From the NCBI GenBank assembly GCA_964642725.1, contig CAZXQG010000013.1, positions 1 to 64,000 of the forward strand: DNA of 64,000 bases, written 5' to 3'. The notes beneath the pieces are model-generated. The model worked only from the letters and a program-made list of their open reading frames with translations, made no database searches and was not told the DNA's origin. The stretch is from JAGVPT01 sp964642725 (GTDB taxonomy: Bacteria > Bacteroidota > Ignavibacteria > UBA10030 > UBA8401). Shown here piece by piece: positions 8,652-17,250 of the stretch. Each line of letters starts with the position of its first letter. The stretch's first letter is position 1. The position numbers and the translations under genes are program-made.

Positions 8652-8743
8652 TGCCGGACACCTTATCCGAAAGATTGCGGCATGTTGAAATATTCGGCAA
8701 AGTAAATAACGAAGGTGTCCGACAGCTCCCTGATCTAACATGC
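8652..8743. repeat. Nested inverted repeats with AAGGTGTCCG motif
   Basis: CGGACACCTT near 8654 pairs with AAGGTGTCCG near 8712, and GCATGTT near 8681 pairs with AACATGC near 8736, so the region contains interleaved inverted repeats. A closely similar 27-base sequence (TTCGGGTAAGGTGTCCGACA) recurs at about 59352-59371 between other genes, suggesting a dispersed repeat or shared binding site. Function unknown. Confidence 0.45.
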
Positions 8744-8752
8744 TGCCTTTCG

Positions 8753-8783
8753 TTGCATGTCGCACCGGTTCTTTTTATATTTT
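8753..8783 (+). promoter_or_regulatory. Bacteroidota-type promoter
   Basis: TTG (8753-8755), a 20-base spacer and TATATTTT (8776-8783), 19 bases before the ATG at 8803. It lies downstream of the alternative in-frame start at 8740, and so supports the start at 8803. Confidence 0.5.
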
Positions 8784-8802
8784 TCAAACACAAAATCAAC
8801 AC

Positions 8803-10080
8803 ATGGCATTTATCCGGCATCTTCAATCCCTAAAATTGTCGCCGTTTATCTCACAACTTCTCCGCTTTCAAAAGAAACCTCCTGTCGGATTATATAGCCT
8901 TCATGTTATCTCGTTGAAGGAAGAGCTGGAATTTCCTCGGCGTCTTCCGAAAGAACTCCGTTATGCCCTGCAAAAAGACCCGTCGCTGATAAACCGCATA
9001 GAGAGAATCTTCAAGAGCGGCAAGGCAATCGGCATTCGAACAATAGAAAAAACTCCCGAACGCGTCTTGAACGCAATCAACAACATTGCAATACTCAGCC
9101 AACACCAGACCATTATCACATGGCTTCCCCGGTTGCTCTTGACTCAAACGAGGCCGGTGTTTCTTCCTTACGACCATGAACGTTCGGAAAAAAGCGGCGT
9201 CGACCTTGACGAAGAAGTCGCGGTGATTCTTGCGCACCGGCTGGACTTCAAGAAATTCATCCTGGTCGACGACGGAAACCTTGGCGCTACCGAAGTTGAC
9301 AATAAACTGATTGGCGAACTGAATGAAGCCATTTCGCCGATCATTCTCCGCCACGTGACAAGCCGCATGATTTTCGATAATGCCGACACGCGGACAGCGA
9401 CGGGACAAGCGATCATTAAAGCGCTGCTGCTTGTCGGGCCGATTACGCATGTCCTCGAGCTCTACACGCGCGGTTTCGGAAAGCTTGTCGCGGCATCGAC
9501 GGACGACGTTCTCGCAGAAACGGCCGAATTGTTCGCGCTGCGCGGTTCCGGGTTTACATGGAAACAGCTCATCGTCCGTTCACGCCTTCTCATTCCCGTG
9601 TTTGCACTTGCCACATACGGCGCCTTTCAAGTCGACCATTTAATTGACAAAGGAGATCTTTCATGGGCAGGATTTCTCTTTGGAGTTACATCCGTTGCGC
9701 TCTCGCTGACAACCGCGGTTCAGAGCATTCGCATGTACGAACAGTGTGTGAACGATTTGGTGAAAGAAGGGAAACTCTCGCTGCCAAACAATTTCCGCCA
9801 TTGGATTGTCGCCGTGAAACAAGATTTCACAAATCCGGCACGCCTGGGCTTGTTCATCGGAGGAATATTATCTCCGATCATTTCAATGACCGTTTTCGCG
9901 TGGTTCCCGCAGTTCGTGCACAACGGGTGGATCCTCGCAATGCTCGGTACCGCGGAAACAGTGACCGCAGGAACCGTGGTGATTCTCGCACGGCGGTTGA
10001 ATGCGCTCAAATTCCAGCTCGATGTAAACCGATTCCTTCGAGAACAAGTTCGTGAGCATCGCCGCGGTGGAGAAGAATAA
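8803..10080 (+). CDS. Membrane protein of unknown function
   Basis: I do not recognise the family. The 425-residue protein has a soluble N-terminal half (about 1-240) rich in charged residues, with stretches such as DEEVAVILAHRLDFKKFI and DNADTRTATGQAI. The C-terminal half holds hydrophobic segments around residues 250-315 and 345-400, ending in a basic tail. No signal peptide is visible, so the N-terminal half is probably cytoplasmic. An in-frame ATG exists at 8740, but a good promoter lies between it and 8803, so 8803 is preferred. No Shine-Dalgarno is evident. The neighbouring permease gene is 85 bases downstream and could be cotranscribed. Confidence 0.75.
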   Translation: MAFIRHLQSLKLSPFISQLLRFQKKPPVGLYSLHVISLKEELEFPRRLPKELRYALQKDPSLINRIERIFKSGKAIGIRTIEKTPERVLNAINNIAILSQHQTIITWLPRLLLTQTRPVFLPYDHERSEKSGVDLDEEVAVILAHRLDFKKFILVDDGNLGATEVDNKLIGELNEAISPIILRHVTSRMIFDNADTRTATGQAIIKALLLVGPITHVLELYTRGFGKLVAASTDDVLAETAELFALRGSGFTWKQLIVRSRLLIPVFALATYGAFQVDHLIDKGDLSWAGFLFGVTSVALSLTTAVQSIRMYEQCVNDLVKEGKLSLPNNFRHWIVAVKQDFTNPARLGLFIGGILSPIISMTVFAWFPQFVHNGWILAMLGTAETVTAGTVVILARRLNALKFQLDVNRFLREQVREHRRGGEE

Positions 10081-10165
10081 CACCGTTCACTTTATATAGA
10101 CCGGGTGCTTCCCCCGTCAACGTGCGCCACGAACAACCATAATATTTCACATTTCCCGAGAACGT

Positions 10166-11569
10166 ATGACACTGCAGGACACTGAACCAACATTAGCCCG
10201 GCGGCTGGGACTGACATCGGCCATTATGGTTGTCATCGGTTCCGTTATCGGCTCAGGAATTTTTCTTACACCGCAGAGCATTGCGGCGACAGTTCAGATT
10301 CCCGGTATTATGATTTTTGTCTGGATTCTCACAGGATTGCTGACGCTTGCCGGTGCGTTGACGAACGCAGAGATTGCCGGAATGATTCCGGAAGCCGGCG
10401 GCCAGTATGTATTCTTCCGGGTCACGTACGGAGACCTGACGGCATTTCTTTATGGATGGACAACATTTATCGTATATCAGACAGGTTCCATTGCCGCGAT
10501 CGCCGTTGCATTCGCCCGTTACTTCGGGTACTTCGTTGACCTCCCGCACTTGAGCCCCGCTTTGGAAGCGTGGAAGCTGCCATTCATCGGAAATATCTAT
10601 CCATTAAGAGACATCGGCGTAAGCCTTGTCGCAATTTCCGCAATCGTATTGCTCGCCGTGGTGAATTATTTTGGCGTTCACATCGGCGGATTCGTCCAGG
10701 ACATTTTCACATTTCTGAAAATTCTTGCCATCGGGGGAATTATCGTGCTCGCATTCACCATGGGGCATGGAAGCACGGCGCATTTCTTTCCGCTATGGGG
10801 AGTGCCCGCATCCGGCGCATTGTTGAGCGCTATCGGCGTGGCAATGATCGCAACACTCTGGTCGTACGACGGGTGGAACAGCCTCACGTACTTGGCGGGC
10901 GAGGTGAAAGAGCCGAAGAAAAACATTCCGCTGGCGCTGGTTCTCGGTACCCTGATCGTGATCGTTATTTATGTCGCGACCAATCTCGCCTATCTGTTTA
11001 TTCTCCCGATCGAAGAAATCGCAGGATCAAAACTCGTTGCGGCGGACGTGATGGAACGAATTTTTCACGGCTACGGCGGCGCAATCATTTCGGCGATGGT
11101 GATGGTCTCCACTTTTGGAACAGTCAATGCTACCTCAATGACGACGGCGCGCGTATATTTCGCAATGGCCAAGGATAGACTCTTCTTCAGAAGCCTGGGA
11201 AAAATTCATCCGAAGTACCGGACGCCGGGAACCTCGCTTCTCGTTCAAGGAGTCTGGGCATCTATTCTGACCCTCACGGGAACGTATGACCAGATTTTTA
11301 CCTACGTTATTTTTGCCGGTTGGATTTTTTATGCCCTCGGGGCATCAGCAGTGTTTGTGTTGAGGAAAAAAATGCCGGATACTCCCCGACCGTACAAGGT
11401 GCCCGGCTATCCGTATATCCCGGCAGCATTTATTATCGTGGCGACGTGGTTTGTGTACAATACGGTAGTGCAGCAAACAGCCGACTCTATGGTGGGATTA
11501 TTTCTGCTCCTGGCGGGAATCCCGTTCTATCTTTACTGGAGTAGTCAAATCAAGAAAACGGCTGCCTAA
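10166..11569 (+). CDS. APC-family amino acid permease
   Basis: A 467-residue secondary transporter with about 12 membrane helices. The first helix carries the unwound glycine motif GSVIGSGIF that binds the amino-acid backbone in the APC superfamily, followed by GALTNAEIAGMIPEAGGQYV, typical of the LAT/SteT-like exchangers. The C-terminal region RPYKVPGYPYIPAAF is likewise typical of the family. It probably moves neutral or branched amino acids, possibly by exchange; the exact substrate cannot be told. It stands between an unknown membrane protein gene and a convergent envelope operon. Confidence 0.93.
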   Translation: MTLQDTEPTLARRLGLTSAIMVVIGSVIGSGIFLTPQSIAATVQIPGIMIFVWILTGLLTLAGALTNAEIAGMIPEAGGQYVFFRVTYGDLTAFLYGWTTFIVYQTGSIAAIAVAFARYFGYFVDLPHLSPALEAWKLPFIGNIYPLRDIGVSLVAISAIVLLAVVNYFGVHIGGFVQDIFTFLKILAIGGIIVLAFTMGHGSTAHFFPLWGVPASGALLSAIGVAMIATLWSYDGWNSLTYLAGEVKEPKKNIPLALVLGTLIVIVIYVATNLAYLFILPIEEIAGSKLVAADVMERIFHGYGGAIISAMVMVSTFGTVNATSMTTARVYFAMAKDRLFFRSLGKIHPKYRTPGTSLLVQGVWASILTLTGTYDQIFTYVIFAGWIFYALGASAVFVLRKKMPDTPRPYKVPGYPYIPAAFIIVATWFVYNTVVQQTADSMVGLFLLLAGIPFYLYWSSQIKKTAA

Positions 11570-11576
11570 CCGCATC

Positions 11577-11612
11577 CCAAAAAAAATGTCCGGCACTTTC
11601 AACGTGCCGGAC
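11577..11612 (-). terminator. Rho-independent terminator, minus strand
   Basis: A perfect stem GTCCGGCAC / GTGCCGGAC (11588-11596 and 11604-11612) is followed on the minus strand by eight or more T residues. It blocks read-through of the minus-strand envelope operon into the convergent permease gene; on the plus strand it could also slow polymerase leaving the permease. Confidence 0.75.
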
Positions 11613-11641
11613 CTCCGGGTCGAAAAATCACACGGCACGAA

Positions 11642-11819
11642 TTCTAGTGCCTATTCCAAAAATAAATTTTGTATTTTAATGTGTATGATTATCCTTCGAC
11701 GCAGCCGCGACGACTCATCCTGAGCAAGCGGAGCGCGTCGAAGGGGGGCCGTCGCGGCTTTGCTCAGGATGAACATCCTTTTACAAATACAATCTTATTT
11801 ATTTGAAACGGCACTAGAA
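11642..11819. repeat. Inverted-repeat element C overlapping a gene end
   Basis: A 178-base unit with perfect 10-base terminal inverted repeats TTCTAGTGCC (11642-11651) and GGCACTAGAA (11810-11819), with imperfect pairing continuing inward. The interior shares motifs with elements A and B (CCTTCGACGC, CATCCTGAG, GCTCAGGATGAAC, GCGTCGAAGG). The right end overlaps the last codons: the TAG stop of the 1051-residue protein gene lies inside the terminal repeat. Confidence 0.75.
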
Positions 11820-14800
11820 ATCTCCCCCAAGTGAAATATAATACATGGGGATAGAAAATGCCTGCCCGTTAAACGCCCACGCCACGTCAAACTTCAACGG
11901 TAACCCGAACAAAATAACGCGCGCGCCGAACCCGGTGCCCATCAGCAAATCCTCCGCTGTATAATTACCCTGGTCGTCCTTTGTAAAGAATCTATACGCC
12001 CTATTATCCGTCCACGACGAGCCGATATCAACGAACATTGCGCCGGTGATGTTTTGGGCCGCGATGGGTAACCCGCCTGTTACAAGATAGCGAATGAGCG
12101 GGAAGCGAAGCTCGTAATTCATCAACGCGTACTTTGTGCCGTTCTTGTCGTTGTAGTCAAAACCGCGCATCGGAAGCGCCGGCGATAAAAAGGCGTAATC
12201 TTCGACGTTTTGAATCGGAATTCCACCGTTCGCAAATTCACGGTTAATCCATCCGTCCGTTCCGCCGATAAAGAAATGCTGCGCATTCCTGCCCACGCTC
12301 GCTCCCCCCGCCCAGCGAATAACGAACGAATAATCCTTCCAAAATTTCTCATACGTACGATAATCAAGAGTGTAGGTTTGAAAATCAAGCGAGTGGTCGC
12401 CGGCGGTGAGCGCGGGGCTGAACATTGCGGTGAAATTATACCGTGTTCCGTTATTCGGTGCCGTAAACCCCCACAGCGAGGTATCGTGAATGTAACTGAT
12501 CGAGGGCATCAGCAGATTTCTCTCATCCGTCGGCTGGTCCAGTGTTGGGTTGTCGAGATTTTCCCTGGAGAGATTCAGCCACGCCAAACCGAAATCGAAG
12601 CGATTAAATTTATCCAGCGGATAGGACGCCGACACACCGATACCCCATGTCTGAAAACGGTACAGGGAAACGTTTCCCGTCTCGTCGTACAGGTACAGAA
12701 AACGCGCGCTGTGAAAGCCCTCGATTCCGTAATCGATTTTCGTCGGCAAATAATTGTAAGCGATGACGTAGTCGCTGTTCTTCAAATCCAACAAAAGATT
12801 CGTGAGGAAATAGATCTGGTGGTTTCCCAGCATGTCGCTGAAAGCCATTTCAGTCGTTCCCTGCACGCCGTAGAACGTGCTGTAGCCGGCGTTGCCGTAA
12901 ATGATATCGGGTGAAAAATTAAGCTTGTATTTGTTGACTTTATAGTTGCCTTGTTCGTCCACGTTATCGCTTGGTTCAATTTGTTTTCCTGCTGTTTCCG
13001 CCTCCGACGAAGAAATCTTTTCTTTCGGCTGCTCGTCGGAGAAAACGTAGTTCTGAAAATCGATGCGCACACGGTCGCCGTATACCCCGGCGGTGTCTTT
13101 CGGCGGAACGGCAGCCGCAACACTCGAAGAGTCTTTCGTTCCCTGAACGCCGGGCGTCGTTGTTGTTTTCTGGGCTAATCGCATTCTGCGCTTGAAGTAT
13201 TCCGTCGGTTCAAGTTCCGTCACCGCCAGTTTTTTGTCGAATGGAGCCTTCATAAGGTAAATGTCGAACCCCGCTTCGTTCAATGCCGCGAACGAAAGCT
13301 TGTTTCCATCGGCAGATAACGAAAGCTGGAAGACGCCGGTCAGCGAATTGGTTATGGGACGGTCCGCGCCGGTCTGAAGATTGCGTTCATAAATGTTCCC
13401 GATGCCGTTCCGGTCGGAGACGTAGAGCATTTTTTCTCCATCCGGCGATATCACCGGCGAACTCGCATCGCTGCCGGGATAACTGATGATGCGCTTCATT
13501 TCCATCGTTTCAATGTTCAAGGAATAAATATCCGCTTCCGAGTAATCATACTTTGCCATTTTGAAGTTTGGGGACAAAGGAGTACGATGAACATTGTCTT
13601 TTCTGTCCGAAACAAAATAAAGCGTCTTCCCATCGGGGGACCAGTGCGGGTCTGAATCCGAGAAAATATCGTCGGTCAGATTTGTGAGATTTTTCGAAGC
13701 CATGTCATAGAGATAAATATCCGATTGTTTCGCGTCGTCTCCGACGAATGCCAGTTTGTCCCCTTTTGGCGACCAATCCACGGAAAAGATTCCCTCCAAC
13801 TGAAATTGGATTTTTTCCTGATCGCCGGTCGCCGCATCGACAATGAATATTGCGTCGCTCTCCCCGCTCTTCACCGCAAGGGCAATTTTTTTTCCGTCGG
13901 GGGACCAGGTAATGCCCGGTGTCAGAAGGTGCAATTCCTCAAAATTCTTGGTCCGCTGACCGTCAACGACCTTGGTGATCTTATTGTCAATCGTAGACAT
14001 GATGTACACGTCGAAGTAGTCGTCGCGGTCGGAGATGAAGGCCACCTTGTCGCCCTGAGGGGAGATCGACGGACTCGTATTGTAAAAATCGGATTCTTTC
14101 ACGTGATTCGTGAGCCGTGTCGCAAAATCCGCAGGGTCTTCCCGTTTCGCAATGTCGGGCCAGTACAATACTTTCTGTTCTTTCTGCCATCGCTCGTTGA
14201 GTTCGGAAACGCTCAAACCGAGTGCGCTCTTGAATCCCTGATCGATGCTTCGCGACCCCTTAATGCGGTTCAAAATTTCGGAAATCTTTTGATCGCCGTA
14301 CTTGTTCGCGATATAATACCACACCGACTGCCCTCCCCGATACGCAAAATAGCCGCCGAGATATTCGATCGGGGGAAGATACGTGTGGATGGTGGCGTCC
14401 CGCATGAACATGTCGGAGTTCGTATCCCATCGCAGCGATTGATACTCGGCCATGCCCTCGTTGAACCACATCGGCAATTGGAGGCGGATGTTGTTAGAGA
14501 TGATGGACTGTATCGAGCCGCCGTAGAACATGTCGTTGAAAACGGCATGGACCAGCTCATGGTGAATAACGTGGCGAAACATTTTGTAATTCCCCTCGAA
14601 CGGCACCACCATCCTGTTCTTGAAAAGCTCCGTTACGCCGCCGATCCCTTCTTCCATGTATTCCGACAAGACATTCGTCTGCTGAAAATCATTATGAGAA
14701 TTGTACACCATGATAGGAATTCGATTGTTAATCTCGTACCGGAAGCTTTTGCTGATTAGAGTATACGCAGATTCAGCGGCAGCTGCGGTAAACGTCGCCA

Positions 14801-14969
14801 GGTATTCGCCGTTATCGCTGAAGTAAATATCGAAGTGGTTTGTTTGAATGTACCACCACTCGAACTTCTTATACTTGACTTTGTTTTTGCCAAAGACAGC
14901 TTCCTGGGCGGTCGAGGAGAATACTCCGGCAGCCAACAAGAATCCAATCGTCAAAAGGCGCAATCTCAT
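11814..14969 (-). CDS. Metallopeptidase / beta-propeller / Omp85-barrel fusion protein
   Basis: A 1051-residue envelope protein with a signal peptide (cleavage after about Ala21). Residues 30-270 look like a peptidase-MA-type gluzincin domain with HExxH at 137-141 and the downstream Glu171 in WFNEGMAEY. Residues 295-575 hold about six PD40/TolB-type propeller blades (SPDGKK, SPKGDK, SPDGKT, SPDGEK and relatives at 303, 356, 400, 444, 508, 552). After a low-complexity linker (600-680) a beta-barrel of the BamA/TamA type follows, with the loop-6 signature MRGF at 934-937, NYELRFPL at 951-958, FVDIGSSW and a final strand ending in Phe. No POTRA domains are present. Fusions of this kind are found in related genomes, but I know of no characterised member. 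It follows rnr and tamB on the same strand. Confidence 0.85.
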   Translation of the reverse strand: MRLRLLTIGFLLAAGVFSSTAQEAVFGKNKVKYKKFEWWYIQTNHFDIYFSDNGEYLATFTAAAAESAYTLISKSFRYEINNRIPIMVYNSHNDFQQTNVLSEYMEEGIGGVTELFKNRMVVPFEGNYKMFRHVIHHELVHAVFNDMFYGGSIQSIISNNIRLQLPMWFNEGMAEYQSLRWDTNSDMFMRDATIHTYLPPIEYLGGYFAYRGGQSVWYYIANKYGDQKISEILNRIKGSRSIDQGFKSALGLSVSELNERWQKEQKVLYWPDIAKREDPADFATRLTNHVKESDFYNTSPSISPQGDKVAFISDRDDYFDVYIMSTIDNKITKVVDGQRTKNFEELHLLTPGITWSPDGKKIALAVKSGESDAIFIVDAATGDQEKIQFQLEGIFSVDWSPKGDKLAFVGDDAKQSDIYLYDMASKNLTNLTDDIFSDSDPHWSPDGKTLYFVSDRKDNVHRTPLSPNFKMAKYDYSEADIYSLNIETMEMKRIISYPGSDASSPVISPDGEKMLYVSDRNGIGNIYERNLQTGADRPITNSLTGVFQLSLSADGNKLSFAALNEAGFDIYLMKAPFDKKLAVTELEPTEYFKRRMRLAQKTTTTPGVQGTKDSSSVAAAVPPKDTAGVYGDRVRIDFQNYVFSDEQPKEKISSSEAETAGKQIEPSDNVDEQGNYKVNKYKLNFSPDIIYGNAGYSTFYGVQGTTEMAFSDMLGNHQIYFLTNLLLDLKNSDYVIAYNYLPTKIDYGIEGFHSARFLYLYDETGNVSLYRFQTWGIGVSASYPLDKFNRFDFGLAWLNLSRENLDNPTLDQPTDERNLLMPSISYIHDTSLWGFTAPNNGTRYNFTAMFSPALTAGDHSLDFQTYTLDYRTYEKFWKDYSFVIRWAGGASVGRNAQHFFIGGTDGWINREFANGGIPIQNVEDYAFLSPALPMRGFDYNDKNGTKYALMNYELRFPLIRYLVTGGLPIAAQNITGAMFVDIGSSWTDNRAYRFFTKDDQGNYTAEDLLMGTGFGARVILFGLPLKFDVAWAFNGQAFSIPMYYISLGGDF

Positions 14970-15061
14970 AGATTCCTCAGTGAGTGTGGAGATAGCTTCT
15001 TTGTTGCAGCATCATATGCTGCGTTCTACTTCCTACAACGTAGCGGGCTGGAAGAAGATTC

Positions 15062-17233
15062 CTACCTGTTTCTTCGTCTCTTCTTCCCTGCTGAAGGAAG
15101 TTCCGGCTCTATGCAGGCGAAATCAATTTCCCTGTTTTCGACGTTCACTTTGATCACTTTAACTGCGATACTGTCCCCGAGACGAAACGTGCGTCCGGTT
15201 CGCCTGCCGACGAGAGAATAGTGCTTTTCGTCATGCTCATAATAATCATCCCCGATGTTGCGGACATGAATCATCCCCTCCACAAGCAAATCATTAATCT
15301 CAACGTACATCCCGTAATTCGTTACGCCCGATATCACTCCTTCGAATTCATCGCCAAGATGTTGTTTCATGTATTCTGCCTGCATCACTTTCACCGAGGC
15401 ACGCTCGGCCTCCATCGCCACCCGTTCCCGGTCAGAAGACCATTTGCAGACTTGGGCAAGCGTATCGATGAAATGTTTCCGGCGAGCGTGAGTCATCCCT
15501 TTCGAATATTCATCCAGCATTCTGTGCACGATCAGGTCGGGGTAACGGCGAATTGGGGACGTGAAGTGCGTGTAATAGTCGAACGCTAAGCCGAAATGCC
15601 CGATATTCCTTTCAGAGTAAACCGCTTTCGCCATTGCGCGGAGCGAGACTTTGTTAATGACATTTTCTTCCGGGGTGCCTTTCACTTCATTCAGCAGCTT
15701 CTGTAAATCCTTTGACGAAACAGAGGCGCTGACGTTTAATTTATGGCCGAACTTTTCAACAAAAACAGCTAATTCCCTTATTTTGTCGTGGTCGGGGGAA
15801 TCGTGAATGCGGTACACAAACGGATGAACATCAGCCTCTTTTTTTGACTTGCCGATATGCCAGGCAACCGTTTGGTTGGCGAGCAGCATACATTCTTCCA
15901 CCAATTGATTGCTTTTCAATCGGCTCTTAATCCGAACTTCAACAGGCTTGCCGTGCTCGTCATACCGGAACTTGGCCTCGGGGGAATCGAAATCGATGCT
16001 GCCGTTCTTCATCCGCTTCTCTTTCAACAAACGGGCAAGCGACCAGAGCATGGACAACGCCCCCGCGTGCTCTCCTTTACCCGCGTCCAAAATACTTTCG
16101 ACCTCTTCGTACGTGAACCGGCGTTTTGAGTTGATAACGCTCCTCACAATTTCATAATTCTTGATTTTCCCTTTCTCGGTCAGGTCCATGATGCACGAAT
16201 AGGCCAAACGGTCGACGTTGGGCTTAAGGCTGCACAGATCGTTGGAAAGCTTCTCCGGCAGCATCGGCACAACTTGGTTCGCAAGATAAACACTCGTTCC
16301 CCTGTTAAACGCCTCGGCATCGAGCACTGTGCCTTCCTTCACGTATGCGCTCACATCGGCAATATGAACTCCGAGCCTGAAGGTGGCGCTGTCTAGCATC
16401 TCAATAGAGACGGCATCGTCAAAGTCTTTCGCATCTTCGGGGTCAATAGTAAAACAGATAATCGAGCGCAGGTCCCGCCGGCGCTTGATTTCCTCCGGAG
16501 AAATTGTTTCGGGAATATTCTTGACATAGGATTCGACATCGCGCGGGAAAGAGGTCGGAAGGCGAAACGCTTTAATGACCGACGCGACCTCTGCGCTCGA
16601 GTCCCCCGAGCGGCCGATGATTTCGGCAATTTTTCCTTCCGGGTTAAGCTGCTCATTGTCCCACGATTCAAACGCGACGACAACTTTGTCTCCGGGCTGC
16701 GCCCCGTTCAGTGCTTCGCGCGGCACGTAAATATCACGAGGAATTTTTCGGTCGTCGACAACGACAAAAAAGAAATTCTTGCTTTGTTCAAGCGTACCGA
16801 CAAATTCGTCGTGAGCGCGCGACACCACGCGCACAATTTCGCCCTCGCTCTTTCTTTCTGCCCCCTTTTTCTCGTGATGCGACGCAAACGGAGCGACTTC
16901 AACCGTATCGCCGTCGAGCGCTGTACCGAGCGACTTTGGCCCGATGTAAATTTCCCCGAACTCCGAGCCGGGGACGGTAACGTACCCGTACCCCTGTTTG
17001 CTCATCGACAGCACTCCTTCGATGCCGTGTTCCAGCGTCTTGCGCGAATATCCCTTCCCTCGGGAATGGGCCAAAACGTTACGCTCCACCATTGCATGGA
17101 GCACTTCCCTCAGAGCCTGGAATTCTTCATCGTCCCGTATGCTCAATCGTCGCGCCACCTGGCGCGATTTGAAAGGCTCATGCGGGTGTGCATTGAAAAA
17201 ATCTACAACATGTTGTTCTAAAATATTTTTCAT
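15062..17233 (-). CDS. rnr: Ribonuclease R
   Basis: RNase R is a 3'-to-5' exoribonuclease of the RNB family that degrades structured RNA. The 723-residue protein has an N-terminal helix-turn-helix-like segment, cold-shock domains (GYGYVTVPGSEFGEIYIGP and following), the RNB catalytic core with its Asp cluster in TIDPEDAKDFDDAVSIE, the conserved HYTHFTSPIRRYPDL-type stretch (here YYTHFTSPIRRYPDLIVHR), and a C-terminal S1 domain (FEGVISGVTNYGMYVEIND). It ends in a basic tail. It lies 17 bases downstream of tamB and 92 bases upstream of the fusion-protein gene, so is probably in the same operon. Confidence 0.96.
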   Translation of the reverse strand: MKNILEQHVVDFFNAHPHEPFKSRQVARRLSIRDDEEFQALREVLHAMVERNVLAHSRGKGYSRKTLEHGIEGVLSMSKQGYGYVTVPGSEFGEIYIGPKSLGTALDGDTVEVAPFASHHEKKGAERKSEGEIVRVVSRAHDEFVGTLEQSKNFFFVVVDDRKIPRDIYVPREALNGAQPGDKVVVAFESWDNEQLNPEGKIAEIIGRSGDSSAEVASVIKAFRLPTSFPRDVESYVKNIPETISPEEIKRRRDLRSIICFTIDPEDAKDFDDAVSIEMLDSATFRLGVHIADVSAYVKEGTVLDAEAFNRGTSVYLANQVVPMLPEKLSNDLCSLKPNVDRLAYSCIMDLTEKGKIKNYEIVRSVINSKRRFTYEEVESILDAGKGEHAGALSMLWSLARLLKEKRMKNGSIDFDSPEAKFRYDEHGKPVEVRIKSRLKSNQLVEECMLLANQTVAWHIGKSKKEADVHPFVYRIHDSPDHDKIRELAVFVEKFGHKLNVSASVSSKDLQKLLNEVKGTPEENVINKVSLRAMAKAVYSERNIGHFGLAFDYYTHFTSPIRRYPDLIVHRMLDEYSKGMTHARRKHFIDTLAQVCKWSSDRERVAMEAERASVKVMQAEYMKQHLGDEFEGVISGVTNYGMYVEINDLLVEGMIHVRNIGDDYYEHDEKHYSLVGRRTGRTFRLGDSIAVKVIKVNVENREIDFACIEPELPSAGKKRRRNR

Positions 17234-17250
17234 AACTCGCTCACCCTGGT

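Noticed and set aside
13725..14759. 344-codon open frame opposite the fusion-protein gene
   Set aside because: Antisense to the metallopeptidase and propeller domains, with no family motif.
15007..15023. Palindrome GCAGCATCATATGCTGC between rnr and the fusion gene
   Set aside because: A 7-base stem with no T run and no second copy noted; too short to call as a terminator or operator.
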